Source of the DNA: Corynebacterium tuberculostearicum
GTDB taxonomy: Bacteria; Actinomycetota; Actinomycetes; Mycobacteriales; Mycobacteriaceae
DNA: 64,000 nucleotides
Direction: 5' to 3'
NCBI RefSeq assembly: GCF_030506365.1
Contig: NZ_CP073092.1
Location: 2,108,001 to 2,172,000 of the forward strand
Part shown: positions 46,401 through 54,514 of the stretch, one piece after another
Layout of the letters: each line of letters begins with the position of its first letter
Position numbering within the stretch: position 1 is the first letter of the stretch
Notes under the pieces: model-generated
Seen by the model: the letters and a program-made list of their open reading frames with translations, nothing else
Databases searched by the model: none
Told to the model about the DNA's origin: nothing
Position numbers and translations under genes: made by a program

Positions 46401-49400
46401 CGTCGGAAGCGCGACACTCTAAGGTGTACTTCACCGGCTTGGTAAACTTTGCTACACCTGCAGTTCGCTGCTTGATGGTTACACCATCACCGGCAGCTTT
46501 GAAGGTATTAATAAGATCCACTTTTTCTTCAGGTTGTCCAACCTCGAGACTGAGAGAACCTACATTGGACGACCAGTCGAGACCGCGAACTGTGTCAGGA
46601 TCCTTTTCAGAAAAGCGGCACGTGTTGCCATAGGGAACACGCATAGCTCCACCGGCCCCATCATTTACCAAAGATGCCAATTTTTCATCAGCTACATCCG
46701 CGATGAGGCGCTTGGTTTCCGATCCGCCAAGGCGAAGATCACCGCGAAGATCGACGTTGGTATATTGCCCCTCGGCTGTCTCAACGTTACGGACACCGCA
46801 GTCAAATGAAACTTCGTAATCAGCTGGCAGAAGGTTGGAAATGCCGAGTTCAGACCTCACCAGCTTCTGGAGGTCAACGGTGGCTAGCCGGCTCACATAG
46901 TGATTGGATACGGTCACGGCATTGTGCTTCTCGTCGGTCGTATCATCAACCGTTAGTACCGGCTTGGATTTGGCTTCCTCATTAGTCAAGGACGTGACTT
47001 GGTCAGAGGTATCAGACGCCGAAACCTGGGTCCTATCTACAACCTGATTAGGGAACTCTGGTTGCTGCGACTCCCAAATCCGACACTCTGCACCAACGCG
47101 CGCACCTTTGATGTACTGGGCATTTTCACTTCCACTAGCGAGCTTCAGAGTTCCTTCTACCTTGCCAGCAGGATCATTCGGAGTCTCACAAACGTAGGAA
47201 ACATCGTAAGTTCCTTCATTGGGAACCTTCGCGGCCGCGGGGCCAACAAGATTCTTTTGAACCTTTACGTCACGGCGCTGGAAAGAATACTGGGCATCAA
47301 TAGACACAGTGGAAACGCTGTTGTTTTGCCCCGAGTCAGGAAACTTCAGAGGATAAGCTTCTGCCTGGTTCTTCTCCACGACAGCACCATCGAGCTTCAA
47401 CGTGCGACCATCAAAAACAATGGTCTCGGTTTCAGTTCCCGACAAACCGGACAGCGGCTTGAGCAAGCAATCACGCCCGAGTGGCACGCCCGTAAACTGG
47501 GCCGTTCCATCAAGCTGGTTCGCGCCCGTGGACGTAGTTTTCATAGTGACAACCTGGTCATAATTTGCACTGTCACAAGTAAGTTCAAAGCGGTAGTCAC
47601 GTGGGCTTCCGAGATGGCCCACCGCTTCACCATGAATGTGCTTGGACACGTTCACCGTGCCGGTACGGGCATCGAAAGCATTACCTGCCACTGCGCTGCT
47701 GACGCCCGTCGCGTTGGTGCTTCCCTCGGCTAATTTGACCGTCGCAGTGGGAGTAGCTCCAGTTCCAGATGTCACGTTGGAACCTGTCCAGGTCAATTTC
47801 AACTGCGTTCCTGGGCTAGCCTGCGCGTTCTTCTCCGTCAAAGTACACATGGCACCCGCAGGCAAACCTGTAACGGTATAACCAGCACCGTCCGCAAGCG
47901 CGCGTGAATCCGCAAGTTTCACGTCTGGATAAGCTGCCTTAAACCCTTGTGGCTCCGTGCAGGAATAGCCAATGTCGTACGTAAGCAGCTGAATATCTTT
48001 GTAGTTCTTTGCAGTACCGCTCACCGACTTACGCAAGTTAAGTGATGAAGGCTTGAACTTAGGAGTCCACGTAACCTTACAGTTCATGGGGACCGAGGTC
48101 TTGTTCTCCATCACGAGAGTGGAAGTGCCAGTAGCCGTATCTTTTTCCAACGAGACACCCTTGCCCGCGGGGACACTCCTCTCTTTCACCGTGATGTTCT
48201 TCGTCGCATCGGTTGGATCAGTACATTGCCATGCGGGCTCGTAACGGTTGAAAGCAAGATTCTTCTGCGCACCTTGAGCAGCGGAGCGGAAAAGCATCAC
48301 GTCCTTGGCATTAGTGCCGTTGGCATCATAGGCATCCATTTGGCGCAACGCTTGGGTGTAAGTTCCTTCACCCTGCCATGGAACAGGCGTCTCGGTACCG
48401 TTGAGTCGGGTTGCCATGGAGAAATCAAACGTTGTTGCTTGGCCCGTTGCTGCCTTCTCCATCGTGGTATCGACAGGCAGAACGTTTCCCGTCATTCGAC
48501 CCATATTCAGCGCAAGAGCAAAGGCCTGAAATCCATCACGCGTGAACAGTCCTACATCGAGAGACGTAACGCCGTCACCACCAAGAATGTAAGTTCCTGC
48601 GGGATACTTAAACGACGTGTTCTCCTTACAATAAACATCCTTGAAGGTGTTATCGCCCTCGTTGTAGTAGCTTTCCTCACCTGGTCCCAGAATGCTTCTC
48701 GAGTCTCTAGCGGGATCGCACGCAGGAAGATACCCAGGCGGCGTAATTCGGCGGTACAGATTCAGTTCTTGGTTCAATTCCGGCGCATCAAAAGACATAT
48801 TTTCGCCGAATAGGCCAGACTCGGTTGCCTCCGCATCGATCGCGGTCATGCGATAGCCGGTGACGTTTTTACCGGTAGCCTTGTCTTTGACTTTGATGTC
48901 TCGGAACTGCACCTTAGCCATTTGGCCAGTAGAAACAACGCTGATTACATTCCTGAAGGTAATAGCCGGTGTACTGCTGTCACCGGTGAATTGTCCGAAG
49001 TACTGGACACCATTGATTTCATTACCAAACACACGATTATTGATCGGACCAGCTTCCAGACCAAAACGCTTCATCTCCGTCGACCACTTGGTCGTCCCGC
49101 CGCCAGCTCGTTCGGAGGACGTAAGGAGGTTGACTGTGAAGCTCATCTCATAGCGGCCCATATCCTTCGTGACGCGGGTAGGCGTGGGAGACAAAACTTG
49201 CATTAAACCTGCCATGTCAATCCAACACAACTGTTGGGCGTACGGTGCTACGTCACCTGTTCCCCTCCTGAAAGAACACTGGTTAAACGCGTTCTCATTC
49301 TTACCCCAGTTCCTCGAGGTTTGTGCTTGTGCCTCGGGGGTGGTGTGTCCTTCCCAAGGGCTGTTGGGCATAGCAAGGCCGGCAACCGCGATCACGGCCG

Positions 49401-49449
49401 CCACGATGACGGTGCCAAGGCGCTTCATCGCTGTGGTCAGTGTGGTCAT
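43441..49449 (-). CDS. Giant LPXTG surface protein, probable pilus tip adhesin
   Basis: 2002 residues from ATG 49449. A signal peptide (about 8-45) ends near PEAQAQ. A unique head of about 550 residues follows, with cysteines such as FNQCSF and QLCWIDM and no visible von Willebrand MIDAS motif. From about 500 to 1530 there are eight or nine repeats of about 110-130 residues, each closing in an N-[TH]-[YF] turn (for example INTYKRQMAKLDL, VSNHYVSRLATV, INTFKAAGDG) and carrying one cysteine pair; these fit DUF5979-type Ig-like domains. The C-terminus has the sorting signal LPDTG, a membrane helix and an acidic tail. Its position matches SpaC/SpaF-type tip pilins. Confidence 0.88.
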   Translation of the reverse strand: MTTLTTAMKRLGTVIVAAVIAVAGLAMPNSPWEGHTTPEAQAQTSRNWGKNENAFNQCSFRRGTGDVAPYAQQLCWIDMAGLMQVLSPTPTRVTKDMGRYEMSFTVNLLTSSERAGGGTTKWSTEMKRFGLEAGPINNRVFGNEINGVQYFGQFTGDSSTPAITFRNVISVVSTGQMAKVQFRDIKVKDKATGKNVTGYRMTAIDAEATESGLFGENMSFDAPELNQELNLYRRITPPGYLPACDPARDSRSILGPGEESYYNEGDNTFKDVYCKENTSFKYPAGTYILGGDGVTSLDVGLFTRDGFQAFALALNMGRMTGNVLPVDTTMEKAATGQATTFDFSMATRLNGTETPVPWQGEGTYTQALRQMDAYDANGTNAKDVMLFRSAAQGAQKNLAFNRYEPAWQCTDPTDATKNITVKERSVPAGKGVSLEKDTATGTSTLVMENKTSVPMNCKVTWTPKFKPSSLNLRKSVSGTAKNYKDIQLLTYDIGYSCTEPQGFKAAYPDVKLADSRALADGAGYTVTGLPAGAMCTLTEKNAQASPGTQLKLTWTGSNVTSGTGATPTATVKLAEGSTNATGVSSAVAGNAFDARTGTVNVSKHIHGEAVGHLGSPRDYRFELTCDSANYDQVVTMKTTSTGANQLDGTAQFTGVPLGRDCLLKPLSGLSGTETETIVFDGRTLKLDGAVVEKNQAEAYPLKFPDSGQNNSVSTVSIDAQYSFQRRDVKVQKNLVGPAAAKVPNEGTYDVSYVCETPNDPAGKVEGTLKLASGSENAQYIKGARVGAECRIWESQQPEFPNQVVDRTQVSASDTSDQVTSLTNEEAKSKPVLTVDDTTDEKHNAVTVSNHYVSRLATVDLQKLVRSELGISNLLPADYEVSFDCGVRNVETAEGQYTNVDLRGDLRLGGSETKRLIADVADEKLASLVNDGAGGAMRVPYGNTCRFSEKDPDTVRGLDWSSNVGSLSLEVGQPEEKVDLINTFKAAGDGVTIKQRTAGVAKFTKPVKYTLECRASDGTQLDLGEQGSFTLEPGESSLQVPSSSIPESSTCQIKEVDVDDGKRGDGFEITRNSTLKADDVNKSFDTGEGVDSGVFTVGEQTVVNISHTYGYAEKKMEITKTVAFDSETGDYISPVRKNVKYQREFDVSVVCTPPDGGVLVSHAGKVSSPQSDNPQTQKLVFDDIPDGSTCRVTEGDTTAAEGITFTQEVEADGQRAEKTLKFAINGDTPVQLINTYKRQMAKLDLTKIANTPIDIEKAQPDVTGDSVYYTHNFSMVCSDPEGSDAESGELPPIDVKQITGPGHTEFVNVPVGANCSITGDKFGQLDLKKTQGEGKPALETHLIPQKVEWRLQRNDAEPFIDSEVKEGTTTSQQIPIKADNADGTSNNVLTLTNYYTFVKSKLGMSKKIVASDDDMKVLRNAKPGVNFKFNYQCQGVGYSTSNIGLPTTLAAGDNEKFADPERTFKAAEVEVPSGAWCTATEDEPSSTPPELIWNADSREVSKRVGSAESSVESVDFVNTYKRRTVPVRIVPMQDGYLGGADQSKYVYDLTCKDPSGTKKSFDFDAVNTNATYTVADSSEPSGGSIVELPVGYDCTLDLSKSSALQPRVQLEATRSQRTPYVEFGKWVGGQPDAKNPTKKLASLTADEVTDAMKKYSYDFRIDPKLQSRSGEPVMTLGAEAMHLRDRVDVTFTKTSTGSAGKGRTFGFASSCGDTSFELKSGESHTLKGIEIDRNCTIREQTADGQAGAVVSVESSGERLGNPTAETTSDSEGRLTGGTWSFDVMPVSTPTDLSTDGAKWAFNAKNSFPGLKVKKKIDGAPISALSGAVADTAILPDSAETMRFTYEVENEGALALGNFLFKEPELAGFTVRNGAGEEFTINNNGLIPAAVCNVDAAGRLAPGAKRDCSFDVVIKQSTDTAFSYKGTVAVTADAYAKQSDAAPAAQVAASDTYGALRLSGLLAAMLPDTGMQTLVFVLLLGLAVLALGLWFYMRNREDDDEKEE

Positions 49450-49502
49450 CTGCACGGAGGCTCCTAAAGATTGTGGGTTGTTCGGAAATAGGCGAGAACC
49501 TA

Positions 49503-50906
49503 TCACGGCTTCTGGCCCGCTTCAGATTCTGAAACATCGCCCGTTTTTTGTTCCTTCTCACGACGTCGCGAAAGGATTATAAAGGCCAACGCTATGAGCG
49601 TTAGACCTGCAAGTACGATCCCCATGACGCTGGCGCCAGTACTGGCCAAGGAGTCGAGCGCCCGGCTTAGCGGTCCTTGGTTTTGCGGAACGGTTGGTCG
49701 CTCTTCATCCGGTTCGGAGAGACGCGTGCTCGATGTTTCAGCGGCTTCGCCTTCGCCCGCAGGTTTTTCCGAGGAACCCCCGGAGCTTCCTGCAGCGCCT
49801 ATTCCCAAGGCTGCGATGAGGGCGGCAATGGGCCGCCACAGGCGCGAACTGCTCGAGCCTCCTGGTTGGCTATTGCCATCGAGTACTACTTCAACCGTAT
49901 TTGATTTTTCCGGCGTAAGGCCGATAGTGCAGTCAAGAGCGACCGGAGCACCATCAAGAGGTTGTTGATCGGCGACGAGACTATAGTGTGCGTTGACTGC
50001 TTGAATCTCTCCGGGCTTGGGAACGCAATAGCCATCCGGTGAGAAGAGCGCAGTGTTGTGGATCATTGAGTCGGAGGCCGAGTTCTCCTTGACGGATGTC
50101 ACGATATCGAAGTGGACCTTGGTTTCTGGATTTCCATCCCGTGAGGCGGCAAGCTTGGCCAAACCAGTCTTCTTGAGAGAGAAGGTTACCCGGTTACCTG
50201 ACTCCCCCACCACGTAGTCCTCTTTCTCAAGAAGTCGCACATCGCCATCCGCATTAGTCACGCGTACGTTTTTAATGCCTTTGAAACTGAGAAGAGTGGC
50301 CAATGCGTCGATCACAACATATTGGTGCAATTCACCATTTACATCGCAAGGTGGAACCGACGTAGTGATTTGAAAGGTCAGCTCGTCTCCTAGGGCCGCC
50401 TTGTCAGAGCTTGCCTTCTTCTCAATAACCGTGGGCTGGTTCTTCGCCCGAACGAGGGCAGGCTCCTTCCCGATATAAACAAGAATCGGTGTAGCTACAT
50501 CGCGATGCACATTTCCTGTGCGAAGGTTAACCTCCGAGACTTGGTAAACCCCTGGTTGAAGGCCATAGAAGCTAGCTTTGCCTTCTTCATTAGTGTCCGC
50601 AAAGTGGGCTTGGCCGGTGCTGTATCCGGGATCGTCGCCAAGCAGGCGCGGATTATCTTTAGCTAGCGCGCCGAGATCCGTAGATTCATTAGCCTGGAGA
50701 TCAATCAACTGAACGGCTTTAAAACGGGCTTGCGTATCCACCGGCTCCCCTGCCGCACCAGCACCAAGAGTTTTGGCGATTACAAGACTCGCTACTTGTT
50801 GAGCTGGCACAGGCGCTGCGTTAAGCAAAGTCACGCAGACAATCATGAAGGCAGCAAGCACGGAGGCGAAGCGTCCATAGATGTGAGCGCGTGACTTCAT
50901 GAGCAT
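49503..50906 (-). CDS. Minor (basal) pilin, SpaB/SpaE type
   Basis: 467 residues from ATG 50906 with GAAAG 5 nt upstream; GTG 50918 or ATG 50900 are alternatives. A signal peptide ends near PVPAQQ. A pilin-like N-terminal domain (about 40-165) contains GLQPGVYQVSEVNLRTG and the lysine-bearing PILVYIGKEPAL; a second domain follows (about 170-320). A Ser/Gly/Glu-rich stalk (about 350-420) leads to the sorting signal LASTG, a helix and a basic tail. In corynebacteria such pilins end the fibre and anchor it to the wall. It lies between the first sortase and the tip gene. Confidence 0.88.
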   Translation of the reverse strand: MLMKSRAHIYGRFASVLAAFMIVCVTLLNAAPVPAQQVASLVIAKTLGAGAAGEPVDTQARFKAVQLIDLQANESTDLGALAKDNPRLLGDDPGYSTGQAHFADTNEEGKASFYGLQPGVYQVSEVNLRTGNVHRDVATPILVYIGKEPALVRAKNQPTVIEKKASSDKAALGDELTFQITTSVPPCDVNGELHQYVVIDALATLLSFKGIKNVRVTNADGDVRLLEKEDYVVGESGNRVTFSLKKTGLAKLAASRDGNPETKVHFDIVTSVKENSASDSMIHNTALFSPDGYCVPKPGEIQAVNAHYSLVADQQPLDGAPVALDCTIGLTPEKSNTVEVVLDGNSQPGGSSSSRLWRPIAALIAALGIGAAGSSGGSSEKPAGEGEAAETSSTRLSEPDEERPTVPQNQGPLSRALDSLASTGASVMGIVLAGLTLIALAFIILSRRREKEQKTGDVSESEAGQKP

Positions 50907-50917
50907 AGGTACTTTCA

Positions 50918-51769
50918 CTAACTATAAATTTCTTGATCCTGCTTGCGCTTCTTGCGGCGCCGAGCCAGTAGCCACAGCAGGTAGGCAATAATAAAGACAA
51001 CAACGGCGATAGCGATGGTCATCCACGACTGCCACGGGGGCTTGAACCCCTGGTCATAGTTGGCAGGCACGTCCGTGCGCTCACCATGGACCAGTAGCCG
51101 ATGGGAGTTGATGCCATACGGAGTACAGGTAACAAGGGTGAGAAGGTCTCGCCCTTCTTCGACCTGGAGGTGTTCGATTTCTTCTGGAAGAACAGTTTCA
51201 ATCCCAGTGACTTTGTAGGCAAGGACCTCACCCATGACCTCAATGGTGAAAACTTCACCCTTTTTGATGTGGGTAAGGTTGTCGAACATCGTCAGGGTCG
51301 CGAGCCCCGTATGTCCTGTGAGCACAGAATGAGTTCCCACTCCACCCACAGGCAAGGCTGTGCCGTATAGGTGGCCCACACCGTGGGCGAGCACGTTTGT
51401 CGACGTCCCGTGGTACACCGGCAAATCAATGCCGACGCTCGGGACTCGGACACGGGCCATCGGGCCTACGGTGCGCAGGATATCTAGGTAATCCTTGTAA
51501 GCGGGAGAATTAACATCAACACCGTTGACCCAGGGATCGGGGGCTCCTACCTCCGGCAGTTGGGCGTTGTACTCCGCGGCTCGCGCGAACTCAGCGGCAC
51601 GCTCATCCTCAGACAAACGCGAAACGGAACGCGAATATTCTTCTGCAATCTGGTGCTGCTCAATGTTCTTGTAGTAGGTCAGCACGACCGGAGACAAGAA
51701 CACCAGCAGAGCCAGTATGAGATAAACGATGGAGCGCGGATTACGACGTCGCCTTCTGCGTTGGGTCAT
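50918..51769 (-). CDS. Class C (pilus) sortase with DPW lid
   Basis: 283 residues. A strongly basic N-terminus (TQRRRRRRN) precedes a membrane helix (about 13-30). The lid motif DPW is visible in GAPDPWVNGVD near 77; the catalytic His is in LTGHTGL near 150, Cys in LTLVTCTPYG near 215, Arg in NSHRLLVHGER, and there is a C-terminal helix (about 250-270). It should polymerise the major pilin encoded 30 bp upstream. It is paralogous to the second sortase of the island. Confidence 0.95.
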   Translation of the reverse strand: MTQRRRRRRNPRSIVYLILALLVFLSPVVLTYYKNIEQHQIAEEYSRSVSRLSEDERAAEFARAAEYNAQLPEVGAPDPWVNGVDVNSPAYKDYLDILRTVGPMARVRVPSVGIDLPVYHGTSTNVLAHGVGHLYGTALPVGGVGTHSVLTGHTGLATLTMFDNLTHIKKGEVFTIEVMGEVLAYKVTGIETVLPEEIEHLQVEEGRDLLTLVTCTPYGINSHRLLVHGERTDVPANYDQGFKPPWQSWMTIAIAVVVFIIAYLLWLLARRRKKRKQDQEIYS

Positions 51770-51799
51770 GCAGTGCCCCGCCTTCCCGGAAACCCTTAA

Positions 51800-53329
51800 T
51801 TAAGCAGTACGGGAATCCTTGTAGGAGGTGTAAATGCCGCGAGCCAGCAGTGCGAGACCAACAAGGAAGACCAAGATGATTCCCCAGGCACCGGTAGCAG
51901 GAAGCTGTCCCAGTACGGAGTTGCGCTGGTTGTCTACTGTGACGCTCAAGGTCTTTGCCGCAGCATCCACAGTGACATGCTGCGGAACCTCGTTACGCAC
52001 GAAGCTCTTCGGGGCCTTGGTCTCAAGTACGCAGTAGTCCTTGGTAGTCACGCCGGTGGCAGCAGCAAAAGACTGTACCGGAATGGCATATCCCTTTGCC
52101 TCAGACTTAAGGCTTGGAGCGGTGCCCGTGGACCCAGAGGTCTTAATCGTGGTTGCTGGGTTTCCGCTTTCGGTGGTGGCCATGTTCAGCGGATCGCCGA
52201 GCAGCTGCCAGCTGCCGTTTTCCTGCTTGCACTGATAGAGCTCGAACTCTGCGTCATTGAGGGAGTCCCCCTCCTTGGCGTTGCCAGAGGTCTTAGTGAT
52301 GGTCAGGGTACCGAACGTGGTCTTGGTTGGGTTGTCCTCTTCGCCCGGGGTAGCCGGGTCATCGCCATTGGTATCTACCTCAGCGCCGTTGGGAAGGAGG
52401 ATCTTCGCGGTGTTGGTAATCTCACCACCTTCCGGTGCCTTGGTGATGGTGGCGGGGAACTCAACGAGAACCTTCAGGCCAGGTGCACTCTTACGGGCTT
52501 CCTGCAGCTTGGCCAAGCCGTCCTTGGTGAATTCCACCTGCAAGGTATTGGTAGCAGTATCCAAGGTGGTGTTGTAATCGCTTGCTGCAAGCGTTGCACC
52601 ATTGGTGGCTCCGTCGAGCGAGACCTTGACTTTTTGCGTGTCGACCTTTAGAGCCGCATTAAGCGGGTCTTGGATGATGAAACGGGTCAATGCGTCAGCG
52701 GGTACCGGTGCATTCACGGTATAGGTCAGCTGCGTTCCGATGGTCGCGTCAGCGTCCTTGACCTGCTTGGAGGGAACTAGCTTCTGGTTCTTCGGCTGAA
52801 CAGCCTGCTCATAGACCCACTCGCCATTAACATCATGCGGCAAGGTGACGAGGAAAGGCGGAGCGGTGGTGTAACCAGCGCGGTTAATCTCGGTAACTTT
52901 GTAGGCGCCCACCTTCAAGTTGTCGGTAGCCGTATCGAAGGTGGCCACGCCATTATCATTAGTCTTCTTGGTGACAGCCGTAAAGCCGCCATCGATCGGC
53001 GCATTCGCTGCCGTGTAGCCGGAGAGCTGCTTCCAGCCCTCCTGCTTAGTCAAGTCCACATCGACGCGCTCGACCTTGAACTCAGAGTTAGCCAGCGGGG
53101 TGCTGGTATCGCCCGGGTCGCCGAGATACTTGGTAATGGTTAGCTTGACGGGTTTAGTCGCATCGATGACAGACGCAGCACTGCGAGTTACAGGCGCCGG
53201 GGCAGTCTCCACACCAGCCTGGGGAGTTGTAGTGGTTTGCGCAAGCGCAGGAGCCGCAAAGCCTGCTCCTGCGACGGAAATGGCACCAGCCGCAACGAAC
53301 GCAGCGAGACGAGTAGAAGCCTTATTCAT
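51800..53329 (-). CDS. Major pilin, SpaA/SpaD type
   Basis: 509 residues from ATG 53329 behind GGAACC. A signal peptide ends at APALAQ (about residue 30). Three Ig-like domains are suggested. The pilin motif region reads WVYEQAVQPKNQ near 178: the polymerising lysine is kept, but the usual V-x-VYPKN has Gln for Val and for Tyr. The E-box YCVLETKAPKSF is near 433. The cell-wall sorting signal LPATG (about 476) is followed by a helix and a basic tail. As the first gene of the cluster it should be the most expressed. Confidence 0.93.
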   Translation of the reverse strand: MNKASTRLAAFVAAGAISVAGAGFAAPALAQTTTTPQAGVETAPAPVTRSAASVIDATKPVKLTITKYLGDPGDTSTPLANSEFKVERVDVDLTKQEGWKQLSGYTAANAPIDGGFTAVTKKTNDNGVATFDTATDNLKVGAYKVTEINRAGYTTAPPFLVTLPHDVNGEWVYEQAVQPKNQKLVPSKQVKDADATIGTQLTYTVNAPVPADALTRFIIQDPLNAALKVDTQKVKVSLDGATNGATLAASDYNTTLDTATNTLQVEFTKDGLAKLQEARKSAPGLKVLVEFPATITKAPEGGEITNTAKILLPNGAEVDTNGDDPATPGEEDNPTKTTFGTLTITKTSGNAKEGDSLNDAEFELYQCKQENGSWQLLGDPLNMATTESGNPATTIKTSGSTGTAPSLKSEAKGYAIPVQSFAAATGVTTKDYCVLETKAPKSFVRNEVPQHVTVDAAAKTLSVTVDNQRNSVLGQLPATGAWGIILVFLVGLALLARGIYTSYKDSRTA

Positions 53330-53607
53330 AAAGGTTCCAATCTCCCAATGTAGGGAATAGGCGAGCACCATTCCGGCACTCGAGAGAAGTAATTCACTGG
53401 AAGAATACTAGGAAGCTGAGAGGGTTGCAAACCTTATCCTGCCGATATGTGCCTACCCTTAGTTTATACATAGCTACAATTCGACTAAGAAAGACTCGCC
53501 GCTAGCCCCTTCCAGAAGGAATCCTTTGCCTAGCTTTGACATAGCCACAGCTTTAGCCCTATTACAGTCGAAGTAGCAGTTGGATCCAAGCGAACAAAAC
53601 GCAAAAA
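53330..53607 (-). promoter_or_regulatory. Upstream region of the pilus operon
   Basis: About 280 bp without a gene, AT-richer than its surroundings. On the minus strand a TATAAA element (53468-53463) is a candidate -10, with a weak TTAGTC -35 about 16 bases upstream; the leader would be about 127 nt. No clear operator is visible. Confidence 0.3.
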
Positions 53608-53639
53608 GGGCCCTTCCTCTTTGATAAGAGGAAGGACCC
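53603..53639 (-). terminator. Rho-independent terminator after rpmA
   Basis: On the minus strand GGGTCCTTCCTCTT pairs with AAGAGGAAGGGCCC (one bulge) and is followed by TTTTT (53607-53603). It lies about 20 nt beyond the rpmA stop and isolates the ribosomal genes from the pilus island. Confidence 0.88.
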
Positions 53640-53661
53640 ACAGCACTTTTGCAAGTGCGGA

Positions 53662-53940
53662 TTAAGCAGTTGCTTCTGCAGCAACCTCTTCGGCCGGAAC
53701 AATGTTGACCATACGACGGCCACGCTTGATACCGAACTCAACGGAGCCAGCTGCAAGCGCGAACAGGGTATCGTCGCCGCCGCGGCCTACGTTCTCACCT
53801 GGGTGGAACTTGGTGCCGCGCTGACGCACGATGATCTCGCCGGCATTAACCTGCTGACCACCGAAGCGCTTGACACCGAGACGCTTGGACTCGGAATCGC
53901 GACCGTTGCTGGAGCTGGAAGCACCCTTCTTGTGTGCCAT
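53662..53940 (-). CDS. rpmA: 50S ribosomal protein L27
   Basis: 92 residues opening [20 protein letters not shown], with [20 protein letters not shown] and [18 protein letters not shown] following: a full match to L27, whose N-terminal tail reaches the peptidyl-transferase centre. It follows rplU by 42 bp in the conserved rplU-rpmA pair. A short acidic C-terminal extension is present. Confidence 0.98.
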   Translation of the reverse strand: MAHKKGASSSSNGRDSESKRLGVKRFGGQQVNAGEIIVRQRGTKFHPGENVGRGGDDTLFALAAGSVEFGIKRGRRMVNIVPAEEVAAEATA

Positions 53941-53982
53941 GTGGTTTTCCCTCCTTTAGGGATAATTACAGCCGGTTAAGGC

Positions 53983-54288
53983 TTACTTGATACCGGTGAT
54001 CTTCAAGGTGGTCACAGGCTGACGGTGGCCCTGACGCTTCTTGTAACCAGTCTTGTTCTTGTACTTCAGGATATCGACCTTCGGGCCCTTACCCTGCTCA
54101 ACGATTTCTGCGGAGACAGAAACCTTCTCCAAGTCGGAAGCCTTGGACTTAACATCGGCGCCATCGACGAGCAGAACCGGGGTGAGAGCTACGGCAGAGC
54201 CTGGCTCACCCTCGATCTTCTCGACCTTGACGAGGTCACCTTCAGCAACCTTGTACTGCTTGCCGCCGGTCTTGACGATCGCGTACAT
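53983..54288 (-). CDS. rplU: 50S ribosomal protein L21
   Basis: 101 residues with the L21 signature [20 protein letters not shown] at the start and the basic end [20 protein letters not shown]. It binds 23S rRNA domain II together with L20. It is co-transcribed with rpmA and lies downstream of rne on the same strand, as in other corynebacteria. Confidence 0.98.
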   Translation of the reverse strand: MYAIVKTGGKQYKVAEGDLVKVEKIEGEPGSAVALTPVLLVDGADVKSKASDLEKVSVSAEIVEQGKGPKVDILKYKNKTGYKKRQGHRQPVTTLKITGIK

Positions 54289-54395
54289 AGAGGGTTACCC
54301 CTTATCTAAACTCGCTCGGAAGCAACCGGGGAGGCCGCGTTCCGAATGGACACTTACACATTGCGTTTAGTTCCCGCGCGAACATGCCCGCACAG

Positions 54396-54408
54396 CTCAC
54401 TAAGTGAG
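54396..54408. promoter_or_regulatory. Perfect 13-bp palindrome in the rplU upstream region
   Basis: CTCACTAAGTGAG (CTCACT and AGTGAG around one base) lies about 110 nt upstream of the rplU start. It could be an operator or a leader stem. The gap 54289-54514 otherwise holds only this and the inverted repeat at 54468-54502. Confidence 0.25.
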
Positions 54409-54467
54409 TGTCGGACTGATCCAGCGCCGTGAGTACTAAACAGCGACTGTCAAAGACTACCCCGTAG

Positions 54468-54502
54468 CGGGCACAAAATACAAACCACGCTTTTTGTGCC
54501 CG
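54468..54502. terminator. Inverted repeat after rne
   Basis: CGGGCACAAAA (54468-54478) pairs perfectly with TTTTGTGCCCG (54492-54502) around a 13-base loop, starting 12 nt beyond the rne stop. The T-run lies within the stem, not after it, so it is an atypical terminator or an RNA-processing structure. Confidence 0.45.
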
Positions 54503-54514
54503 CGTGGCGTAGCC

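Noticed and set aside
54448..54453. A perfect TTGACA on the minus strand upstream of rplU
   Set aside because: No -10 element lies at a workable distance; the nearest, TAGTAC, is only 9 bases away. I did not call it a promoter.
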